This document shows positions 49,423-54,573 of a DNA stretch of 54,573 nt, piece by piece. Position 1 is the stretch's first letter. Each line of letters starts with the position of its first letter. The stretch comes from Desulfofundulus luciae (GTDB lineage: Bacteria > Bacillota > Desulfotomaculia > Desulfotomaculales > Desulfovirgulaceae): positions 1-54,573 of the forward strand of contig NZ_JAUSUX010000017.1 in the NCBI RefSeq assembly GCF_030813795.1. The letters are read 5' to 3'. Under the pieces are notes generated by a model, which was given only the letters and a program-made list of their open reading frames with translations, had not been told where the DNA came from and made no database searches. Position numbers and translations under genes: made by a program.

Positions 49423-50592
49423 TTATAAAACCCGCTGGTAAACGTAACATACGCACACCGAACCGGGACCGCCCCGGTTGATGCTTAAACCAAACTCGGG
49501 AATTTTGGGCACCTGGACGCCCGGGAATTCTCCCCTCATCTGCTGAACCACATCCACTATTTCCGTGGTTCCCGTGGCCCCCAGGGGATGCCCCTTGCTC
49601 AGGACACCACCGCTGATGTTCACGGGATGCTTGCCGTCGTGGTGGGTACCTCCCTCCATGACCAGCCTGTATCCCTGGCCATAGGGAGCAAAACCCGCCG
49701 CTTCAATGCCCAGGATTTCCTGTATGGAAAAGGCGTTGTAAATTTCCGCTATACCAATCTGCTCCGGACCAATGCCGGCCATGGCGTAGGCCTGCTTTAC
49801 CGGCCTTTCCACCAGGGCCCAGTTGTCCTCCAACTGGTCCGTGCTGTTGTAGAAGGTACCGCTGCCCACCCCGGTGCCGATTATATAGACCTGTTTCTTA
49901 CCGCTTGCCTTCATAATATCCTCATGGCAGAGCACCACCGCCGAAGCAGCATCCGTCATGGGACATACTTCGTACAAATGCAGGGGTTTGGCCACATAGG
50001 GCGACTTCAGCACCTCCTCCACCGTACACTCAAAACGCAACTGGGCATCGGGATTGCGGGCCCCGTAGTAGTGGTTTTTTACAGCCACGTGGGCCAGGTC
50101 GGCTTCGGTGGCACCAAAACGCGCCATGTAACGGGTGGCATACATGGCTACACCGGAAGGAAAGGTCAGCCCGCTGAAATACTCTTCTTTGCCATCGGCA
50201 CTGTTGGCAATGATAGTGGTTCCCACATCGGTGGTCACGTCACTCATCTTCTCCGCGCCAATGACCAGAGCCGTACGATAAAAACCGGCCAGGATCCCCA
50301 TCAGGGCAATCTGGGCAGCCCACCCGCCCGTACCGCAGGCGGCCTCACACCGCACGTTTGGCTTGGGAACCAGCCCCAGGTGGTCGGCGGCCATGGCGGA
50401 AACATTGTTTTCCATATTGAAACCAAGGGATGCCGCATTGCCCACCACCAGCACATCAATATCCCTGGGTTCCAGCCCCGCATCGGCCATGGCCTTCCGC
50501 CCCGCTTCTACCATTAAATCCCGGAGGGACTTATCGTAATGCGTTCCGTGTTTGGTCTTGCCCACGCCCAGGACTCCTACTCGAATCGGCAT
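49423..50592 (-). CDS. Thiolase, SCP2/archaeal type
   Basis: A 389-residue thiolase that cleaves (or forms) a 3-oxoacyl-CoA. The nucleophile is Cys86 in CEAACGTGG, and the second active site is GHPLGATGTTE near residue 340. Members of this non-decameric group need a DUF35 partner, which follows directly. ATG at 50592 shares its first base with the stop of the ketosynthase-like gene upstream (TGATG), so the two are translationally coupled. It has no usual C-terminal Cys-Gly-Gly; the end is GGPGSVCVCYV, typical for this subgroup. Confidence 0.92.
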   Translation of the reverse strand: MPIRVGVLGVGKTKHGTHYDKSLRDLMVEAGRKAMADAGLEPRDIDVLVVGNAASLGFNMENNVSAMAADHLGLVPKPNVRCEAACGTGGWAAQIALMGILAGFYRTALVIGAEKMSDVTTDVGTTIIANSADGKEEYFSGLTFPSGVAMYATRYMARFGATEADLAHVAVKNHYYGARNPDAQLRFECTVEEVLKSPYVAKPLHLYEVCPMTDAASAVVLCHEDIMKASGKKQVYIIGTGVGSGTFYNSTDQLEDNWALVERPVKQAYAMAGIGPEQIGIAEIYNAFSIQEILGIEAAGFAPYGQGYRLVMEGGTHHDGKHPVNISGGVLSKGHPLGATGTTEIVDVVQQMRGEFPGVQVPKIPEFGLSINRGGPGSVCVCYVYQRVL

Positions 50593-51578
50593 CAAGCACC
50601 AAACCTCCTTTGGAAAATGGTCTTCCAGTAGGTGGCCAGATCCACCGGCATGGCGGCAGCCATTTTTTCCCTGACCCCGCAGGGGGGTGGATCTGCAGTT
50701 AAGGAAAGGGAAACGCTCACCGTGTTACCGTGACCGTAGCCCACCGCCAGAATCCGGTCGCCCTCTGCGGCCTGTTCAAAGGCCATAGCCAGGTTTACCG
50801 CAAAAGTAGCACTCCCCAGGTTGCCCACCGCCGAAAGGGAATTAACCGGTTCCCACTGGTCGTTTTTAATACCCCGCCTGGCCAGAACCCTGGTCCAGCG
50901 GAAGCGGTTTAGTTGAAGGGGCACATAGCGGTAACCGCCCAGATTCTCCGTCCCCCCACGGGTTGTTAACAGGCGGCTGAGAGCCCGGTCGAAATTATCG
51001 TCCAGCATTTCCGGGCGGTACCTGAGTACTTCCTCCCCCCGCAGACTCCAGAGGTCGTAGCTCTCGATTTCGTAATCCGCCACGATATCTTCTACCCGGG
51101 CAAAACCCCGCGGCGCCACCATGAAGGCTGCTGCCCCGGCCCCCCAGGCCATCTCTACTTCTTCCCCCGGCCGGTAGCGGGGGTGCTCCGCACAAACCAC
51201 CAGAATACCTTCGGAACTACCGCCTTCAACCAGATTCACCGCCAGGCTGAGGGCCTCTGCCGCCGCCAGGGGACCACCTGCCAGGTCCCAGCAGGGGAGA
51301 CTGGAATCCAGACGCAACATCTTTCCCAGCAGAGAAGAACCCTTTTTATGGGTGAAGGGCAGGGAATTGCAGGCCAGGATTACTCCTCCTACCCGGTTCC
51401 TTTCCACAATACCCTTGGCGGCCTCGTAAGCCATGGTAAGGCTATCTTCGTCCATTTCGGCCATGGCAATGCCCTTCACTCCGGCCGGACTTTTTCCGTA
51501 AAGCGACTTTAAAATATCACCGCTCACCCGTCCGCGGGGAATGTACACCCCGTAATCCGCAACAAAAGCGCCGGCCAT
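50592..51578 (-). CDS. HMG-CoA synthase/ketosynthase III-like protein, apparently lacking the active-site cysteine
   Basis: A 328-residue thiolase-fold protein related to HMG-CoA synthase and KAS III. The fold is clear: N-terminal GVYIPRGRV, a middle DLAGGPLAAAEALSLA helix and the C-terminal GNLGSATFAVNLA loop. Where KAS III and HMG-CoA synthases have the nucleophile (D-x4-C), this one has D98-L-A-G-G-P103, so Cys is replaced by proline. A nearby C96 does not align. It may be a non-catalytic scaffold in a complex with the thiolase and DUF35 protein, or it may use different chemistry. ATG at 51578 follows GGAGTGATAGGG. No His of the catalytic His-Asn pair is evident either. Confidence 0.82.
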   Translation of the reverse strand: MAGAFVADYGVYIPRGRVSGDILKSLYGKSPAGVKGIAMAEMDEDSLTMAYEAAKGIVERNRVGGVILACNSLPFTHKKGSSLLGKMLRLDSSLPCWDLAGGPLAAAEALSLAVNLVEGGSSEGILVVCAEHPRYRPGEEVEMAWGAGAAAFMVAPRGFARVEDIVADYEIESYDLWSLRGEEVLRYRPEMLDDNFDRALSRLLTTRGGTENLGGYRYVPLQLNRFRWTRVLARRGIKNDQWEPVNSLSAVGNLGSATFAVNLAMAFEQAAEGDRILAVGYGHGNTVSVSLSLTADPPPCGVREKMAAAMPVDLATYWKTIFQRRFGA

Positions 51579-51603
51579 GATACCCTATCACTCCTTTTAC
51601 CGG

Positions 51604-52752
51604 TTATAGGCCCAGTTCGCGGGCAATGATCAGACACTGAATTTCAGTGGTTCCTTCGGTAATGGTGCTCAACCGCACGTCGCGGTAGAACCGCTCCACA
51701 GGGTATTCATCCACATACCCGTAACCGCCCAGAATCTGAATAGCCTCGTAAGTGGCAAACTGGGCCGCTTCGCAGGCCATCAGCTTGGCCATAGCTGCTT
51801 CCTTTAAACAGGGCATTTTCCGGGAGTACATATAAGCCACTTTAAAGGCGTAGGTCCGGGCTGCCTCTAACCTGGTCAACATATTGGCAAATTTAAACTG
51901 GATGGCTTGAAATTGAGAAATGGGCTGGCCGAAAGCCTTACGTTCCTTTGCATAGGTAAGGGCTGCTTCAAAGGCGGCATAGCCGATAGCCACCGTTTTC
52001 ACCGCCTGGGAGATGCGCGCCCCCAGCAAAGTTTGCAGGCTCTGCATGAAGCCGTTGCCTTCTTCACCACCCAGCAAATTTTCCGCCGGCACCAGACAAT
52101 CCTCAAAGGCCAGTTCCGCCGTATCCGAGGAACGGTGGCCCATCTTGCCCTTTAATTTACGGGTTACCTGAAAACCGGGAGTGTCTTTTTCCACAATGAA
52201 CAGGCCCATACCCTTTTTGGCTCCCTGGCTCTTGTCCAGGTAAGCCAGAACCAGTACAAAGTCCGCAATGGAACCGTTGGTGATAAAAAGCTTGGAGCCG
52301 TTTAAAACGTAGCCGTCGCCTTTCCTTTTGGCCGTGCTCTGCAGGGCGGCCACGTCGGACCCGGCATTGGGCTCGGTAATGGCCAGGGCACCAATCTTGT
52401 GCCCCTCAATGCCGGGTATCAGAAACCGCTCTTTCTGCTCCTGGGTACCAAAGCGGTAAATGGCACCGAGGGCCAGGTCACAGTGGGCATCGACGCTGGC
52501 GGCAATACCGGCACATACCTTGGAAATCTCTTCTACAAACAGGCACTGTGTTACCTTATCGGCTCCAATTCCCCCGTATTCCTCGGGAAAGGGTATGCCC
52601 AAAAAGCCCAGTTCCCCCATCTGGGGAAACAACTCCAGCGGAAACTTTTCCTCTTTCTCTGCCTCTTCCACCAGCGGCTGGATAACTTCCTGGGCAAATT
52701 CCCTGGCTGTCTTCTGAATCATTTTTTGTTCCTCAGTTAATTCCAGATCCAT
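51604..52752 (-). CDS. Acyl-CoA dehydrogenase
   Basis: A 382-residue FAD enzyme that introduces the alpha-beta double bond in an acyl-CoA and passes electrons to EtfAB. The N-terminal signature ALAITEPNAGSDVAAL and C-terminal ILGGYGYVDEYPVERFYRD are present, and the catalytic glutamate is E366 in TITEGTTEIQ. Its start is ATG at 52752 with GGAGGTG nine bases upstream. First gene of the operon ACAD-ketosynthase-like-thiolase-DUF35-DctQ-EtfB-EtfA. Chain-length preference cannot be read, though position of the base matches short-chain enzymes. Confidence 0.95.
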   Translation of the reverse strand: MDLELTEEQKMIQKTAREFAQEVIQPLVEEAEKEEKFPLELFPQMGELGFLGIPFPEEYGGIGADKVTQCLFVEEISKVCAGIAASVDAHCDLALGAIYRFGTQEQKERFLIPGIEGHKIGALAITEPNAGSDVAALQSTAKRKGDGYVLNGSKLFITNGSIADFVLVLAYLDKSQGAKKGMGLFIVEKDTPGFQVTRKLKGKMGHRSSDTAELAFEDCLVPAENLLGGEEGNGFMQSLQTLLGARISQAVKTVAIGYAAFEAALTYAKERKAFGQPISQFQAIQFKFANMLTRLEAARTYAFKVAYMYSRKMPCLKEAAMAKLMACEAAQFATYEAIQILGGYGYVDEYPVERFYRDVRLSTITEGTTEIQCLIIARELGL

Positions 52753-52834
52753 GATTTCCCACACCTCCGTGGTATTAGCTTTGATTTTTTAAAATTCTAA
52801 CCCAGTTCACGGGACGGAGGCGCCTTTACTATTG

Positions 52835-52869
52835 AACGGTTGAGAAATGGCCGCCAACGGTTAAGAAAT
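52835..52869. repeat. Two 14-bp direct repeats 21 bp apart upstream of the acyl-CoA dehydrogenase operon
   Basis: AACGGTTGAGAAAT (52835-52848) and AACGGTTAAGAAAT (52856-52869) differ at one base and start 21 bp apart, two turns of B-DNA. They lie in the divergent gap between the dehydrogenase operon and the DUF362 gene, where a regulator would bind. A third weak match (CCGTTGGAAATC) occurs near 52927. Confidence 0.55.
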
Positions 52870-53014
52870 AAGCGCAAGTGGTTGCAACTCGACTTCCCGG
52901 CATACCGCTGGACCGCCAAAAACGTCCGTTGGAAATCAATAACACTTTGTCGCGTAACATCTTTATTAAGATAGAAGTGACTATAAAATCCAACCTGAAA
53001 GCAGGTGATTACCG

Positions 53015-54187
53015 ATGGCTGTGGTTTCCATAGTGCGTTACAAACCGGGAGGAGAAAGCCTGCGCAGGGCCATTGAGCTCTGTGAGGGCTTTGCGGAATT
53101 GAAGAGCCATGCCCGGGTTTTAATCAAGCCCAATGTGGTCATCGGGGATGAGAAGTACCGGAATTTCGTCAAAGGTGTACTGACCTCGGTCCCGGTACTG
53201 GAAGAGCTAATAGGATTGCTCCGGGAGTTCGGCTGTCAGAATATCACCATTGGAGAAGGTTCCATCACCAACGAAGAAATGGGCCTTTCCACCGGCACCG
53301 CCTTTACGCTGGCGGGAATCGGGGAAATGGCCCGGCGGCTCGGCGTTAATTTAATCGACTTTCACCAGCAGGGTTTTGTAAAGATTGACCTGGATGGACA
53401 CCAGGTGGAGGTAGCCGAAGCAGCCCTGGAGGCAGATTTTCTCATCAACGTGCCGGTTTTAAAGACCCATGTTCAAACCAAAGTTTCTCTGGGGTTAAAA
53501 AATCTGAAGGGCACTTTAAGCATGACCAGCAGGAGGATTTTCCACCGCTACGGGGTCGAGAAATACATAGCCCTTCTGGCAGGCAAATTAAAACCTCAAC
53601 TGACCGTCCTGGACGGCCTTTACACCGTCAACTACGGTCCCGTCCATTACGACTACAGGGAGTTGAACCTGCTGGTGGCCGGAAGGGACCCTCTGGCCGC
53701 AGATGTGGTGGGTTCCAGCATTTTAGGCATACCGCCCGAAAGGGTGGAACATCTGGTCATATACGCATCCCTGCAGGGACGCAGGCCATCCCTGGAAGGA
53801 ATAGAAGTGAGGGGGGAAAAAATCAGCCAGGTGGCCATAAGGGCCGAATGGGAAACCACCTGGCTGCAGAATATCATCAATTCTTTCGGGATTAAGGGAA
53901 TCAGGGCCCAAACCCCCGGTCCTTCCCTGTGCTCGGGCTGTATGGTTACGGTAAACAACGTCCTCAGGAAATTTGGCAGGGAATACAGCGGTGCCACCTT
54001 TGATAACATTGAAATATGCACCGGGAGGGAACCCCGGCCCTTCAAAGACTCCAGGCTGGTGTTCTTGTTCGGCAATTGTTCGCTGGAAAGCAACCCGGAG
54101 GTAGAGGGAGCCATAAAGGTAAAGGGGTGCCCCTTGAGTTTTGCGGCCTGCTACGAAGCACTGAAAAAGCACGCCATACCTCTTTAG
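53015..54187 (+). CDS. DUF362 family protein
   Basis: A 390-residue protein of the DUF362 family, which is common in anaerobes and has unknown function. Recognisable segments: RVLIKPNVVIG (36-46), INVPVLKTHVQTKVSLGLKNLKGTLS and DGLYTVNYGPVHYDY, then a Cys-rich end with LCSGCM and GNCS. Unlike some relatives it has no bacterial ferredoxin domain at the C-terminus. ATG at 53015 follows AGGTGAT. It is divergent from the catabolic operon and alone, and ends in a strong terminator. Confidence 0.87.
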   Translation: MAVVSIVRYKPGGESLRRAIELCEGFAELKSHARVLIKPNVVIGDEKYRNFVKGVLTSVPVLEELIGLLREFGCQNITIGEGSITNEEMGLSTGTAFTLAGIGEMARRLGVNLIDFHQQGFVKIDLDGHQVEVAEAALEADFLINVPVLKTHVQTKVSLGLKNLKGTLSMTSRRIFHRYGVEKYIALLAGKLKPQLTVLDGLYTVNYGPVHYDYRELNLLVAGRDPLAADVVGSSILGIPPERVEHLVIYASLQGRRPSLEGIEVRGEKISQVAIRAEWETTWLQNIINSFGIKGIRAQTPGPSLCSGCMVTVNNVLRKFGREYSGATFDNIEICTGREPRPFKDSRLVFLFGNCSLESNPEVEGAIKVKGCPLSFAACYEALKKHAIPL

Positions 54188-54191
54188 ATTA

Positions 54192-54241
54192 CGGGCAGGT
54201 TAAAGGGCAATTCACCGGGCCTTTAACCTGCCCGCTTTTTT
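54192..54241 (+). terminator. Strong intrinsic terminator after the DUF362 gene
   Basis: A perfect 15-bp stem (CGGGCAGGTTAAAGG, 54192-54206, with its complement at 54220-54234) and a 13-nt loop, then CTTTTTTG. It begins 4 bp after the stop codon. Confidence 0.95.
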
Positions 54242-54573
54242 GTATTTACCTGCTGGCTCTTGTTCCTTCCTGACGGGTTTACCTAACCGGGTAGTCTTGC
54301 TACCAGCCAACCGGGTAAAAAGACCCCCCGAAAACCACCCTCTCGGCGGTTTTAATACTGCCCTTTGGCATGGTGACAACAGAAAACAGTTAAGGGATAA
54401 TAAACTCGGGATGTACCTTCCCCACGGGCACCGGTGCCAGGGAAGTAGTCAAAAAATTCTATATAATTTTTAGGGAGGTTTAGCATGAAAATCGCGTAGA
54501 AAAAATAAATAACCATCTGCCCCATTATATGGTAATTAATGGGTACAACAGAAATATGGGGCACAAAAAGGTT
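54242..54573. other. Right-edge noncoding stretch, nothing recognised
   Basis: About 330 bp with no convincing gene. A good ribosome site (AGGGAGG) at about 54471-54477 precedes ATG at 54484, but the frame stops after four codons (MKIA). AACCGGGTA occurs twice near 54284 and 54310, and an AT-rich stretch with TATATAATTTTT follows near 54460. I could not match it to a riboswitch or tRNA. It may be the leader of a gene outside the window. Confidence 0.5.

Noticed and set aside
54352-54564. A 70-codon leftward frame at the right edge
   Set aside because: It has no ribosome site and an unconvincing composition, and it covers the region with a plus-strand ribosome site.

Overview
The window looks like chromosome from a thermophilic, spore-former-lineage anaerobic Firmicute of the Desulfotomaculum/Pelotomaculum type. 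This is an inference from gene content: moderately high GC, frequent GTG/TTG starts with strong GGAGG ribosome sites, a glmS ribozyme, a T-box leader, TRAP/TAXI transporters, EtfAB and acyl-CoA catabolism, and a DUF2148 protein. Almost everything is on the minus strand. Only the MFS gene at 31113 and the DUF362 gene at 53015 are on the plus strand.

Region 1 (1-11.1 kb) is a defence-type island read leftwards: a BrxF-like P-loop protein, a DUF6079/BrxC-PglY-like AAA+ ATPase, a zinc-ribbon DNA methyltransferase, a NucS/DUF91-like PD-(D/E)XK nuclease and a large coiled-coil protein that I do not recognise. The first three match the front half of a type 3 BREX locus, but no PglZ, helicase or BrxA is in view. 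The nuclease sits between two nearly identical 299-bp copies of the methyltransferase 3' end, so it looks like an inserted cassette. The left edge carries a pair of 22-bp direct repeats that resemble an insertion-sequence end.

Region 2 (11.2-16.9 kb) is the conserved cdaA-cdaR-glmM-glmS cluster, which couples c-di-AMP synthesis to amino-sugar and cell-wall precursor supply. A strong promoter lies before glmM, a glmS self-cleaving ribozyme before glmS and a terminator after glmS.

Region 3 (17.0-30.9 kb) is an eleven-gene branched-chain amino acid operon, ilvE-ilvD-ilvB-ilvN-ilvC-ilvB2-leuA-leuC-leuD-leuB-cimA. It starts from a textbook promoter and is controlled by a T-box leader. Isoleucine is probably made through citramalate (CimA plus LeuBCD). 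There are two acetolactate synthase large subunits and one small subunit.

Region 4 (31.1-38.6 kb) holds transport and miscellaneous genes: two MFS transporters, a small-molecule-type methyltransferase, a DUF2148 protein, and a TAXI-type TRAP pair (fused permease plus lipoprotein receptor).

Region 5 (38.7-52.8 kb) is a catabolic cluster: acyl-CoA dehydrogenase, ketosynthase/HMG-CoA-synthase-like protein, thiolase, DUF35 protein, TRAP small permease, EtfB, EtfA, two acetoacetate-decarboxylase-like paralogues, an aminotransferase, a DctP receptor, a radical SAM protein, an AMP-forming acyl-CoA ligase and a sirtuin. It probably imports an organic acid, activates it to a CoA ester, oxidises it and cleaves it. 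The substrate is unknown. The ketosynthase-like protein has lost its expected nucleophilic cysteine, and the sirtuin lies directly behind the ligase, whose C-terminus carries the lysine-acylation motif. The window ends with a DUF362 gene, a strong terminator and about 330 bp in which I recognise nothing.
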